Shown here one piece after another: positions 41,819 to 50,474 of a DNA stretch of 64,000 bases. The DNA lies in the NCBI GenBank assembly GCA_038562165.1, contig JBCFAO010000011.1, positions 29,236 through 93,235 of the forward strand, written 5' to 3'. The first letter of the stretch is position 1. Each line of letters starts with the position of its first letter. The notes under the pieces were generated by a model that was not told the DNA's origin, ran no database searches, and saw nothing but the letters and a program-made list of their open reading frames with translations. The position numbers were made by a program, and so were the translations under genes. The DNA is from WRMS01 sp038562165 (GTDB taxonomy: Bacteria > Bacillota > Peptococcia > DRI-13 > UBA5745).

Positions 41819-43867
41819 CTATAGATATCGTGCGATAATTTGAACCAGCCGGCCAGGGAGCTGTTTGAGGTCAGTGATATCCAGTGTGTTTTCTTTTCCG
41901 TAAATATCGCTGATGATTTCCTTATCCTGTCCGATAGCGGCAGCGAGAAAGAAAACGCCCTTGCGGCGGTATTCCTGCAAGGTCTTTTTCATGTCTTGTG
42001 CGGCTAAATCACCTGTATAGTCCGGCATGGCTTTGGGCTGTCCGTCACTGATGCTAATGAACAGCTTTGTTTTTTGCGGCGCTGTCAATAAACGGTCGGC
42101 AATGATTCTGATTGCCATACCGTCCCGGTTGTTGCTTCGGCCCTGAATACCGGTCAGAGAATATTTTTCATCGGGGTCATCGCTATTAAAATCCACATAG
42201 GAGTAAAGTGACATTTGCTCCAACCGTGAACGGTCGGCGGTATCGCCATAAATCATTATCGGAATACCGCAGCCATCGCAGAATTCATACAGGGCAATGG
42301 CCGCCTGTTTTGCGGCGTCCAACCGGCCCAAGGCCGACATGGATGCCGATTCGTCTATGCGGAGGGCCACGGCAAGGGAAGGGTCTTCCTCCGGCGGGCG
42401 CTTTTTTGCAAAGTATCGGAAATCCCGCATCGCAACACGGTTTGCACAAAAAGTTGTGCCGTATAATTGGGCCTCCGCAGATTCACTGGCAGTTTCATAT
42501 TCCAAAAAGGGCTTGGTTTTCCGAATCAATTGGCTAATCACAGGCATTAGCTCAGAGGCTTGTTTCCTATATTCAACCCTATTTTCGTCAGCAGCCTCAG
42601 GACGATGAACGATCAGTTTTATTTGCTGATGGATACTTCCTTTCACACTTTCCCGGGCTTCCTGATTGAGTCTTTTACGGAGCTCCTGTTTTTGTTGCCC
42701 GGCCTGGCGCCCCGGCTCCATTTCATGATAAAGGGGGACCCCGTCCTCGCCATTATCACTGCTTTCTGTTTTCATCGTTGCATTATTGGAAGTTTGATGG
42801 GAATGCCCCTCGCTATCCGGGGATTTGCGCAAACGCACTGCATTCGGATTCATTGGCATTTCTTCGCCGCTTCTCCAATATTCGCCATCCTGGGATAAAT
42901 GCAATTCCATCACATCGGGATTTTGACTTTCCTGTCTATGTGCTTGCGTTTGTTCCCATTGTTGTAGCTGCTCCAATAGGCCCTTTGCAGATAAAGCCTG
43001 TTCTAAAATGGAGAGCTCCTCCGGGTCGGTAGTGATTTTATAAATCACCTTGTGGTACATGGATGCGCAAAGTGAAATTCCGCTTGCAACGGCATCAACC
43101 CAAAACAAGTAAGAACGCATTCCCGCCACGCCTTTAATGGCATTGGCTTTGGCTGTTTCGTCCAGCGTGATAGCCGTATCCGCCAAAAGCGACAATATTG
43201 GTTCATAGGAATAACCTGTTTTAGCGGCAGCTCTCGCCATCATAACCGCTTTGGGCGGCAAATCCATTCTTTCAGCATGGTGAATCCGGTCCCGCAGGGC
43301 TTCGTTGAGCGGCCGGACTCCATTATACCCCCTGTTGGTTGTAATAACAGCAATAAAATCAGGATGGCGGTGAACGATACGGGTGGGGAGATTAATACTG
43401 CCATCGGGCTCAAGGGCAGAGTTCAGCGCCATCAGCACCGCGGCGTCCCGTATTACGGTAGGTTCCTGTATTTCCAACAGCCAGCCGTTTTCGTAAGCGC
43501 GGACAATTTCAGAAGGATAGAATTGATAGCTTACGTCTTCTGCAGCATGCTTATCCTCCGGCAAAACCGGCAGGATGGAGCCAAAGATATCGGTTTTATC
43601 CATATCTGCAAAACAGGTGACTTTTGCATAAGGCAACCCAAAGTCCGCCGAGAGTGCCTTGGCAAGCTGAGTTTTTCCCGAACCTGCATCTCCCTCCAGT
43701 AAAATATTTGTTATTTTCATTTCCCCGCTATGCCAATTTCGCTTAACCTCAGCACAAATTCGATGCTCCGTTTCGCTTTCAATATGAGACAGCGGCTTTT
43801 TCCAAACAAGTTTTTTTTCAGCTTCTGTCAGTTGCCTGTGCGGGGACAGAAGCATTTGATTTTCCAT
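41819..43867 (-). CDS. MoxR-type AAA+ ATPase fused to a VWA domain
   Basis: A 682-residue protein. Residues 35-250 are a MoxR/NorQ-type AAA+ domain with Walker A GDAGSGKT at 59-66 and ITTNRGYNGVRPLNEALRDR as the sensor region. After a charged, Gln-rich linker (about 300-400), a von Willebrand A domain follows, with a metal-ion-dependent adhesion site RIDESASMSA near 500. In most systems ATPase and VWA protein are separate genes (NorQ/NorD, CobS/CobT) that insert metals or remodel partners; here they are one chain. The start is ATG 43867 with AAGGAG eight bases upstream; the alternative at 43885 overlaps that site. It overlaps the GIY-YIG gene by 50 bases. Confidence 0.82.
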   Translation of the reverse strand: MENQMLLSPHRQLTEAEKKLVWKKPLSHIESETEHRICAEVKRNWHSGEMKITNILLEGDAGSGKTQLAKALSADFGLPYAKVTCFADMDKTDIFGSILPVLPEDKHAAEDVSYQFYPSEIVRAYENGWLLEIQEPTVIRDAAVLMALNSALEPDGSINLPTRIVHRHPDFIAVITTNRGYNGVRPLNEALRDRIHHAERMDLPPKAVMMARAAAKTGYSYEPILSLLADTAITLDETAKANAIKGVAGMRSYLFWVDAVASGISLCASMYHKVIYKITTDPEELSILEQALSAKGLLEQLQQWEQTQAHRQESQNPDVMELHLSQDGEYWRSGEEMPMNPNAVRLRKSPDSEGHSHQTSNNATMKTESSDNGEDGVPLYHEMEPGRQAGQQKQELRKRLNQEARESVKGSIHQQIKLIVHRPEAADENRVEYRKQASELMPVISQLIRKTKPFLEYETASESAEAQLYGTTFCANRVAMRDFRYFAKKRPPEEDPSLAVALRIDESASMSALGRLDAAKQAAIALYEFCDGCGIPIMIYGDTADRSRLEQMSLYSYVDFNSDDPDEKYSLTGIQGRSNNRDGMAIRIIADRLLTAPQKTKLFISISDGQPKAMPDYTGDLAAQDMKKTLQEYRRKGVFFLAAAIGQDKEIISDIYGKENTLDITDLKQLPGRLVQIIARYL

Positions 43868-44207
43868 GCCAAATTCTCCTTGCATTACTGTTTGATCCTA
43901 AGCACTGCATCAGCAAATTCTCTAATTCCTCAGTGTGATCGGCCTTTGGATCTTCATATTTTAAAATCTGTATCACTGATAATTGGAAATTATTTTCGTG
44001 ATACCGATTCCAAAGCTCCTGCAACCTCTTATTAGGATGCCAGTTTGCCATCAATTTAAAGCGGTTGCTGTTAAAATCCGCTTTTGTATCTTTAGAAATG
44101 TCTAAAAAGGTTTCTTTAGTTATACCACAACAAAAAGAGATAATACCCATCTCAGGTTTTCTGTTTTCGTATTCCTTAATAAGCTGTTTTTTTCTTTTTA
44201 AGTCCAT
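43818..44207 (-). CDS. GIY-YIG nuclease family small protein
   Basis: A 129-residue protein resembling a short, common Bacillota family annotated as GIY-YIG-like (MDLKRKKQLIKEYENRKPEMGII, DTKADFNSNRFKLM, HPNKRLQELWNRY, YEDPKADHTEELE). The classic GIY and YIG tripeptides are not preserved, so nuclease activity is doubtful. The last ~20 residues depart from the family and read into the start of the next gene. ATG 44207 has AGGAGG seven bases upstream. It leads the transcript GIY-YIG, MoxR-VWA, XRE-desulfoferrodoxin. Confidence 0.72.
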   Translation of the reverse strand: MDLKRKKQLIKEYENRKPEMGIISFCCGITKETFLDISKDTKADFNSNRFKLMANWHPNKRLQELWNRYHENNFQLSVIQILKYEDPKADHTEELENLLMQCLGSNSNARRIWHGKSNASVPAQATDRS

Positions 44208-44323
44208 AGGATCACCTCCTATTTATTTTAACTGTCATACCCACGATAAACAATCCACGCTCCGTAGACATCCCTGACCTGCCTATTGACTTAAAGTTAA
44301 CAATTTTTGCCGCTAATAGAAAA

Positions 44324-44387
44324 ACCACGCCGTGCATATCCGCAGTACAAATTGTACCGGAACTGCCCAGGGCGCGGTTTTCTTGTA
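44324..44387 (-). terminator. terminator after the short-chain dehydrogenase
   Basis: On the minus strand AAAACCGCGCC pairs, with one mismatch, with GGCGTGGTTTT at the ends of a 60-base span, with TTTTTCT following. Inner sequence also has ACAAATTGTACC-like pairing. Confidence 0.5.
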
Positions 44388-44410
44388 TATCGGGTTTAGA
44401 ATGTATTTCT

Positions 44411-45178
44411 TTAAATAGCTGTCCAGCCCCCGTCAATGGTCAGAAGCTGGCCGGTGGTATAGCTGGAGGCATCGGAGGCAAAGTAGAGGATAGCGCCGTC
44501 CAATTCACCGCTGCGGCCTGCCCGCTTCATGGGGCAGTAGGTCTCCAGGACCGGTTTGAATTCGGGATTGTCTACAAAGGAATCGGTCATCTCAGAAGGG
44601 AAATAGCCGGGGCCGATGGCATTGACCGTAATGTTATACTTGGCCCATTCAGTGGCCAGGTCTTTCGTCAGCATGACCACGCCGCCTTTGGAGGTGCAAT
44701 AAGCGCTGAGCTGAAAGGCCGGCATGGCAACGGAGCTATGAATGGAGCCCACATTGATGATTTTACCGTATTGGCGGGCGATCATGCCCTTGGCAAATTC
44801 CCGGCTGCAATAGTAAACGCTGTTGAGATTAACGTCCATTACATATTTCCAATCCTCGTCGGTTTGGTCTTCGGCGGGTACCGATACGCTGGAGCCGGCG
44901 TTGTTTACCAAAATATCCACTTTGCCAAAAGCGCCCTCAATGTGGGCAACGGCCTTTTTAATTTCTTCAGTCTTCGTCACATCACAGGGAACGGCAAGGC
45001 AGCGTACGCCAATTTCTTCAATTTCGCTTCTGACGGCAGCCAGCTTTTCTGCTCTTCTGGCCAGCAAGGCCACATCTGCACCCTGGCGGGCCAGGGCTTT
45101 GGCAAATTCCACGCCAAGGCCGGAAGAGGCCCCTGTAACTACTGCGGATTTTCCTGTTAAATCGAATAAGTTCATCAT
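44411..45178 (-). CDS. short-chain dehydrogenase/reductase, gluconate-5-dehydrogenase-like
   Basis: A 255-residue classical SDR. The nucleotide motif TGASSGLG is at residues 16-23, NNAG near 93, the catalytic serine in GSIHSS and the YxxxK motif in YCTSKGG near 158-164. The C-terminus LLTIDGGWTAI is standard. The overall pattern resembles gluconate 5-dehydrogenase or 3-oxoacyl-ACP reductase; substrate is not certain. Two adjacent ATGs (45178 and 45175) follow AAGGAG; the second has the better spacing. It lies 24 bases after the DUF438 gene, so it may be the last gene of the DUF1858-DUF438 transcript. Confidence 0.88.
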   Translation of the reverse strand: MMNLFDLTGKSAVVTGASSGLGVEFAKALARQGADVALLARRAEKLAAVRSEIEEIGVRCLAVPCDVTKTEEIKKAVAHIEGAFGKVDILVNNAGSSVSVPAEDQTDEDWKYVMDVNLNSVYYCSREFAKGMIARQYGKIINVGSIHSSVAMPAFQLSAYCTSKGGVVMLTKDLATEWAKYNITVNAIGPGYFPSEMTDSFVDNPEFKPVLETYCPMKRAGRSGELDGAILYFASDASSYTTGQLLTIDGGWTAI

Positions 45179-45202
45179 GTTCTCCTTTAGTTTTAAGAAT
45201 TC

Positions 45203-46429
45203 TTATTTTCCCTGGTTCTCATCGGTAACCAGCCGTTTTTCTCCCTGGATATCTTGAATGGGCCGGATATTCTGGGTTACTTCCAAAACGCCCAGATACT
45301 CGCCGGCTTCGCTGCGCAGTGCGAAGTAACGGATCAGAATATATTTATCCCCCATTTTAATCCAGAAATCCTCTTGATCTTTGCGGCCTGCCTTGAAATC
45401 CTCCACCAGCTTTTCTACGATATGGACGCTGGCCGGCGGATGGCAGTTGGATACTTTGCGGCCAATGATGGCTTTAGTGCGGGGGAAAATCCGCTCGGCG
45501 TTTTGGGAAAAATATTTCACCGTGTCGTCTTTATCCACAAAGGTGATATCAATGGGCAGGGTATCCAGCAGCCGGGTCAGCTCTTCCACCTTCAGCATAC
45601 CGGTAGGCAGGGTGATCATACCCGGGGCCGGCGATTGCTGCTGCTCCTGACGCACTGCTTGAGCCTCCTTATCTGAGGCCGGCTGCCAGAGGGGCACATC
45701 ATCAATCAGGCAATAGCCCAGTTCGGGACTTTCGTCAGCAATGATTTTCCATTCATCCTGGGTCAGGTTTTCCAAGAGCATGGGCAGCATGATGTTTTCT
45801 TCTTTAAAGATCATGTCTGTGACTTTGGTTAAAAGGGCTTCCAGCCGTTCCGCCAGCCCCTCAATATCCCCCTTTTCCAGCTCGACTCTGACAGCTTTTA
45901 GCTCTTGGCGGATCTCATCGTCCACACCCCACATGACTTTAGGCGGAGCGGTGATGCCGTACTGCTCCATGTAAGGGAAGAAGAGATTTTCTTTCTTTAT
46001 GTAATGGCGGTCAATTTCTGACAGTCGTGCCACCTCGTCTTTTAATGCTTTTGCTTCATTGGAGCCAGCAGCAAGGGCCAGCTTGCCCCGGATTTTTTCC
46101 ACTTGTTTTTCAATGGCCCGGTTTTCCGCTTTTAAGGTATGGGCCGGATGGCCGGGAATATGGGAAGGATCCGAGGGGCGGTGAATCTCGGCAATAGAGC
46201 CCTTGAATACTGCGGCATGAACGTCGCAGAGGCGCTGGACTTCGGCCACGGGCAAGCCGCCTTCAATGAGCGCCTGCTCCGCCTGGGCAATTTCCTCAGC
46301 AGACACGTTGCCGAAAACAGCGGCAAACTTTTCTTTTACTTCATCCACGCTTTTACCGTCATGGAGCTCTTTGATCAGTTCGGCTAAAACCTGTTGGCGG
46401 TATTCTCTATTATTGATTTCCGCAGTCAT
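45203..46429 (-). CDS. DUF438 protein with hemerythrin-like and PAS domains
   Basis: A 408-residue protein. Residues 12-75 match DUF438 (QQVLAELIKELHDGKSVDEVKEKF). Residues 85-235 form a hemerythrin-like four-helix bundle with iron-binding candidates HPAHTLKAENRAIE, HYIKKENLFFPYME and FKEENIMLPM. Residues 275-400 are a PAS domain (LLDTLPIDITFVDKDDTVKYFS; GRKVSNCHPP). Such proteins are common in anaerobes and are thought to sense oxygen, NO or redox state through a di-iron or heme-like site. GGAGGAG precedes ATG 46429. Its start overlaps the DUF1858 stop, and the pair shares the operator-controlled promoter at 46717-46745. Confidence 0.9.
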   Translation of the reverse strand: MTAEINNREYRQQVLAELIKELHDGKSVDEVKEKFAAVFGNVSAEEIAQAEQALIEGGLPVAEVQRLCDVHAAVFKGSIAEIHRPSDPSHIPGHPAHTLKAENRAIEKQVEKIRGKLALAAGSNEAKALKDEVARLSEIDRHYIKKENLFFPYMEQYGITAPPKVMWGVDDEIRQELKAVRVELEKGDIEGLAERLEALLTKVTDMIFKEENIMLPMLLENLTQDEWKIIADESPELGYCLIDDVPLWQPASDKEAQAVRQEQQQSPAPGMITLPTGMLKVEELTRLLDTLPIDITFVDKDDTVKYFSQNAERIFPRTKAIIGRKVSNCHPPASVHIVEKLVEDFKAGRKDQEDFWIKMGDKYILIRYFALRSEAGEYLGVLEVTQNIRPIQDIQGEKRLVTDENQGK

Positions 46430-46665
46430 TTAATCTCCTCCTTCACGATGTAGCCTGCCTCTTCAAACCGGCTTTTGATCATTGCCAGATCCAGCTTTTT
46501 CATAGCGGCGCCTTTGGGAATGGTCATAAACCGGCCCGCCGTTGCCAGCATACCGGGCTTGGTAATCTCCGTAAATCCAGCGGCGGCTAATAAAGGAAGG
46601 ATACCCGGATCAGCAGTGCATAATTCATGGACGGTCCGGTTAAGATCAAGTATTTTATCGGCCAT
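46426..46665 (-). CDS. DUF1858 domain protein
   Basis: A 79-residue protein of DUF1858, often fused to or beside DUF438 and hybrid-cluster-type redox proteins. The conserved N-terminus is ILDLNRTVHELCTADPGILPLLAAAGF; the single cysteine C16 is at the position expected for the redox-active residue. The start ATG 46665 has GAGGTGG five bases upstream; a GTG at 46674 would lie inside that site. It is first in the transcript with DUF438 and probably the SDR. A perfect GTTAGC-TAAG-GCTAAC operator lies 26 bases upstream. Confidence 0.85.
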   Translation of the reverse strand: MADKILDLNRTVHELCTADPGILPLLAAAGFTEITKPGMLATAGRFMTIPKGAAMKKLDLAMIKSRFEEAGYIVKEEIK

Positions 46666-46691
46666 GTGGACCACCTCTTTCTACCCCTTTT

Positions 46692-46707
46692 GTTAGCTAA
46701 GGCTAAC
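46692..46707. promoter_or_regulatory. palindromic operator GTTAGC-TAAG-GCTAAC
   Basis: A perfect 6-base inverted repeat with a 4-base spacer, just downstream of the -10 of the DUF1858 promoter. It touches the stop codon of the ABC gene to its right. Confidence 0.65.
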
Positions 46708-48506
46708 TATAGGAAAAGTATACCATAATGATCAGTATTGGTCAATGCAGCCGATAATGCCAGCCGCCAGTTGCCGGCCTTCTGCTGTTCTTCCCACATG
46801 CGGCGGTAAAGTCCGTTTTGGGCAAGGAGACTTTCGTGATCACCAATTTCTGCCAGGCGGCCTTCATTGAGCACAATGATTTGATCGGCATTTTGCACCG
46901 ACCGCAGCCGGTGGGCAATGACAACGACGGTTTTGTTTTCCACCAGAGCGTCGATGGCCTGCTGGATGAAAACCTCGTTTTCCGGATCAAGAGAAGCGGT
47001 GGCCTCATCCAAAAGCACGATGGGCGCATCCTTGAGCAGGGCCCGGGCAATGGAAATACGTTGTTTTTCTCCCCCCGAAAGGGTAGAGCCTCCTTCACCC
47101 ACCATGGTTTGGTATCCCTGGGGCAGAGCGGTAATAAAGTCGTGGCAGGCCGCCAGCTTGGCAGCGGCCATGACCTCTTCGCGGTCAGCATCCTCCCGGC
47201 CCATGCGAATATTATTCTCAATGGTATCATGAAACAGGTAAACGTCCTGAAAGACCATGCTGATATTGCGGAGAAGGATGTCGGGATTCTGGTTGCTCAC
47301 CGGTACTCCGCCGATGCTGACAAAGCCGGAATCCACATCCCAAAAGCGGGCGATCAGCCGGGTGATAGTGGACTTACCCGAGCCGGAAGGGCCCACAAGG
47401 GCCGTCAGGCTCCGGGCGGGAATATCAAAGGAAACGTCATGCAAAACCTGATTTTTGCCGTAGCCGAAGGACACCTGATCGAAGCGGATAGCCATGTGCT
47501 CGGGAGCAGCCGCCTTTTCCTCAAAGGGCAGCGGTTTTTCTTCCATAACCTCCACAATCCGCTGGGCGCAGTGGTTCAGCCGGGTAATGTTTACCAGCAT
47601 CATCAGCAGGCTCATCATGGGATTGTAGATGTTGAGGGCCAGCAGCAAGAACACCACCAGAGTCAGGGGCGCAAGGCTGCCGCCTAAAAGGAGAAACAGA
47701 CCCAAAGCCATCACCACGGCGGTTCCCCCATTGAGAATGGCCTTGGCCAGCATTGCCATGGGTGCGCTGGCCCCCTCCACCGCCAGACAAGTTTTGCGCA
47801 GCTCATCGCAGGAGGCCCGCAGCCGGCGGTACATTTCATCGCTTTGGTTAAAGGCCTTTAAGGTTTGAATACCGCCTGCATATTCCAGAATGCGGGCCGT
47901 ATTTTCCTGTTGAGCCTCCAGCAGATCCGTATTTTTCCGGGACAGGAGGCGGTAGGACAGCACCGCCAGAGGAATGGCCAAAGGGATCACGGCGATGGTG
48001 GCGAGCATCATGCGCCAATCAAAAACGGTCAATACAATAAGGGCCATGCTGAGCCGGGCGGCAATGACGGCAGCCGTGGGCATCAGGCTGTTGCAGTTGG
48101 CTTCCACCGTCTCGTAATCCCGCAGCAGCACGGTGGTGAGATCTCCGGCGCTGCGACGGTTGTAAAAGCCCATGGGCAGCCGGCGCAGATGCTCTCCTGT
48201 GGCCAGGCGTGATTTACGGGTCACCCCGGCAAAGCCGGCACAGGCGATAATGTAGCTTTTGCGGGCCACAAAATAGTAGAGGATGCTCTGCAAAATCAGC
48301 AGGCCGCACAATAGCAGAATAGCTTTAACGGGAATCGGCATATTGGGATCGATTACTGGGCCGAAAAGAAGATACACGGCCATAAGCATAACGGCATGAG
48401 GAATAGCCGCAATATAATTGTCAAAAAACATCCAGGCTGCCAGCTTGGCAGCATGCTGGGGCTGTCCCAGAGTGATTTTTTGAAACCAATGTTTAAAGCC
48501 GGCCAT
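46707..48506 (-). CDS. ABC half-transporter (membrane plus ATPase), second of pair 1
   Basis: A 599-residue exporter-fold half-transporter: six membrane helices (residues about 20-300) and a nucleotide-binding domain with Walker A GPSGSGKST, signature LSGGEKQRISIARALL and Walker B IVLLDEATASLD. The H-loop is IAHRL. ATG 48506 is nine bases after GGAGG; ATG 48512 would be too close. Its start overlaps the preceding half-transporter by 14 bases, so the two form a heterodimer. Such pairs beside TetR genes and iron-responsive operators resemble the YbtP/YbtQ and IrtA/IrtB importers, which use the exporter fold to bring in iron chelates; drug export remains possible. Confidence 0.9.
   Translation of the reverse strand: MAGFKHWFQKITLGQPQHAAKLAAWMFFDNYIAAIPHAVMLMAVYLLFGPVIDPNMPIPVKAILLLCGLLILQSILYYFVARKSYIIACAGFAGVTRKSRLATGEHLRRLPMGFYNRRSAGDLTTVLLRDYETVEANCNSLMPTAAVIAARLSMALIVLTVFDWRMMLATIAVIPLAIPLAVLSYRLLSRKNTDLLEAQQENTARILEYAGGIQTLKAFNQSDEMYRRLRASCDELRKTCLAVEGASAPMAMLAKAILNGGTAVVMALGLFLLLGGSLAPLTLVVFLLLALNIYNPMMSLLMMLVNITRLNHCAQRIVEVMEEKPLPFEEKAAAPEHMAIRFDQVSFGYGKNQVLHDVSFDIPARSLTALVGPSGSGKSTITRLIARFWDVDSGFVSIGGVPVSNQNPDILLRNISMVFQDVYLFHDTIENNIRMGREDADREEVMAAAKLAACHDFITALPQGYQTMVGEGGSTLSGGEKQRISIARALLKDAPIVLLDEATASLDPENEVFIQQAIDALVENKTVVVIAHRLRSVQNADQIIVLNEGRLAEIGDHESLLAQNGLYRRMWEEQQKAGNWRLALSAALTNTDHYGILFL
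46717..46745 (-). promoter_or_regulatory. sigma-A promoter of the DUF1858-DUF438 operon
   Basis: On the minus strand, TTGACC (46745-46740), a 17-base spacer and TATACT (46722-46717). The promoter is wholly inside the 3' end of the upstream ABC transporter gene. Confidence 0.75.
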
Positions 48507-50322
48507 GAGCATATACCTCCTTTTTTTTGTCTGTTTTTTTGATTTGCCAGCGGTCCCGCCGCTCATTGGCGTCTACCATGTCCCGGTAAACCCGGCAGGT
48601 TTTCAGAAGCTGTCTATGGTCTCCCTGGGCGATGAGGCTGCCGCTGTGCAGCACCAGGATATTGTCGGCAGCCTCAATGGTTTTCAGGCGATGGGCGATA
48701 ATCAATACAGTTTTCCCCTTGGCCAGCCGGGCGAAGGATTCCTGGATCAGGCTTTCGTTTTCGGCGTCGGCATAGGCGGTGGCTTCGTCCAGAATGATGA
48801 TGGGCGGATTTTTCAGGAAAACCCGGGCGATGGCGATCCGCTGCTTTTCTCCTCCGGAAAGGTAAGCGTCCTCTTCGCCGATTACGGTATCGTAGCCCTG
48901 GGGCAGCCCCAGGATTACCTCATGGACGCCGGCGGCCTTGGCGGCCTTCTCCACAGCCTCCCGGCCGGCGGTCTTATTGCCCATACGAATGTTTTCTTCC
49001 ACCGTGTCCCGAAATAGCAGGGAATCCTGAAAAACATAGCCTACAAGCTCCATCAGCCGCCCCTGCTCTATATCACGGATATCCACGCCGCCGATGAGTA
49101 TGGAGCCTTGCTGGGGGTCATAGAAGCGGAGCAGCAATTGGGCGGCAGTGGACTTACCGCCGCCGGAGGGACCCACCAAACCGGTGATGCTGTTGGGCTC
49201 CAGGGTGAAGCTGATATCCTTCAGCGCCTGCTGCCCGTCATCGCCGTAAGAAAAGGCAACATTTTCAAAGGCGATATCATGCCCCTGGGGGATTTTCGGG
49301 CAGGCTGCCGGGCTGAGCTCCTTTTCTTTGAGAATTTCGTCAATACGGGAAACGCCGATGGAGATTTCATTGGTGGACAAAGCCATGGCCATCATATTTT
49401 CCAGGGGTTCTTTTAACCCCGCGCCCACAAGAAAAAAGAGCAGGAGCAGGGGCAGAAAATCAATGTAGGATGAGGCCTTCAGGCCGATGAGCAGCCCTGC
49501 CGGCAAGATCAAGAGCATTTGAGCCCCCATGGCGGCGTAGTAGACCCCCATTTTCGGGGCAAAGAACCAAGTAGCCCGCTCTACCGCCCCGGAAAAGGCA
49601 TTGATGCTCTCTCCCAGACGGGCAAAGGAGGACAGGGTACGGTTGAATACCTTGATGACGGGCATGCCGTGGATATATTCCACAATGGTGCCGTTCATGA
49701 TCTCCCGGGTTCGGTGCATATCGACCTGAGTTTGGGCTCCCCGGGGATCTTTGAGACCCACGGAGAGAATGACCATGGAAAGGAGCAGCGGCGCAAGGGT
49801 TGCCAAAGCCAGCCGCCAGTCCATAATAAAAAGATACAAGATGGTAAAGAGGGGTAGTGAAATGGCGGCTACCGTATCCGTGATGCTGTGGGCGATAAAC
49901 TCCTCGATTTTTTCCACGTCATCCTGAATGACCTTTTTCAGCGCACCCTGGGTGGTTTTCGTAAAATACCCAGAGGGCAGCCGGGAAAGCTTTTCCATCA
50001 ACTGCATCCGCAGTTCAAACAAAATGTTGTACGCCGCCCGGTGGGAGAGGCTGGTACTCCAAAATCCAAAGCCGCCGTAAATCACGGCTGCCGCTGCCGT
50101 AAGGCCCACCAGCCAGTAAAAGGTGGCCAGGGGGATGGCCGATAAATTGTGGTAATGGACCACCAACTGCCGCAGCAGGGCGTAAATGGTGAAAAAGGGC
50201 GCCAGCCGTGCAGCGGAAGCAAGGACAGACAGAAGGCAAGCTCCTATTAATTGCCCCTTGCGCTGTCCGGCAAGCTCCAAAAGTCGCAATAATCCGGCTT
50301 TTGGTTTCACTGTTTTCTTCAT
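48493..50322 (-). CDS. ABC half-transporter (membrane plus ATPase), first of pair 1
   Basis: A 609-residue exporter-fold half-transporter. Six helices occupy about residues 20-310. The nucleotide-binding domain has Walker A GPSGGGKST, signature LSGGEKQRIAIARVFL and Walker B IIILDEATAYAD. The glutamate after Walker B is present, so both sites of the heterodimer may be active. I chose ATG 50322, with GGAGGAG eight bases upstream; an earlier start at 50409 reads through the promoter. It is divergent from the first tetR gene, with both promoters overlapping an operator palindrome. Confidence 0.9.
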   Translation of the reverse strand: MKKTVKPKAGLLRLLELAGQRKGQLIGACLLSVLASAARLAPFFTIYALLRQLVVHYHNLSAIPLATFYWLVGLTAAAAVIYGGFGFWSTSLSHRAAYNILFELRMQLMEKLSRLPSGYFTKTTQGALKKVIQDDVEKIEEFIAHSITDTVAAISLPLFTILYLFIMDWRLALATLAPLLLSMVILSVGLKDPRGAQTQVDMHRTREIMNGTIVEYIHGMPVIKVFNRTLSSFARLGESINAFSGAVERATWFFAPKMGVYYAAMGAQMLLILPAGLLIGLKASSYIDFLPLLLLFFLVGAGLKEPLENMMAMALSTNEISIGVSRIDEILKEKELSPAACPKIPQGHDIAFENVAFSYGDDGQQALKDISFTLEPNSITGLVGPSGGGKSTAAQLLLRFYDPQQGSILIGGVDIRDIEQGRLMELVGYVFQDSLLFRDTVEENIRMGNKTAGREAVEKAAKAAGVHEVILGLPQGYDTVIGEEDAYLSGGEKQRIAIARVFLKNPPIIILDEATAYADAENESLIQESFARLAKGKTVLIIAHRLKTIEAADNILVLHSGSLIAQGDHRQLLKTCRVYRDMVDANERRDRWQIKKTDKKKEVYAHGRL

Positions 50323-50394
50323 GATTCTCCTCCTTGCTTGACAAGCAAATAATAAAAGAATAAAATGAACCAAAAAATATAAACTAGTTCGTTT

Positions 50395-50422
50395 ATTATA
50401 AGTTAGCACTAACTAACTGCAA
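50395..50422 (-). promoter_or_regulatory. promoter of ABC pair 1
   Basis: On the minus strand TTGCAG (50422-50417), 16-base spacer, and TATAAT (50400-50395). The spacer is almost exactly filled by the operator palindrome at 50402-50417. Confidence 0.55.
50402..50417. promoter_or_regulatory. palindromic operator GTTAGC-ACTA-ACTAAC
   Basis: One mismatch from the perfect GTTAGC-N4-GCTAAC form. It occupies the spacer between -35 and -10 of the leftward ABC promoter and lies about 25 bases before the rightward -10, so a bound repressor could shut both directions. Confidence 0.55.
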
Positions 50423-50437
50423 TTGTCAAGAAATTTA

Positions 50438-50446
50438 TGTTATAAT
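50438..50446 (+). promoter_or_regulatory. extended -10 promoter of the first tetR gene
   Basis: TGT-TATAAT at 50438-50446 gives a TGn extended -10 about 29 bases before ATG 50475. Confidence 0.45.
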
Positions 50447-50474
50447 ACGTCATCATAATTTTGAGGTGAGGGAA

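Noticed and set aside
44212..44436. 74-codon minus-strand frame between the SDR and GIY-YIG genes
   Set aside because: It starts inside the SDR gene, crosses its terminator, and has no ribosome site or recognisable domain.
50423..50446. TTGTCA to TATAAT as a full promoter for the first tetR
   Set aside because: The spacer is only 12 bases; an extended -10 explains the site better.
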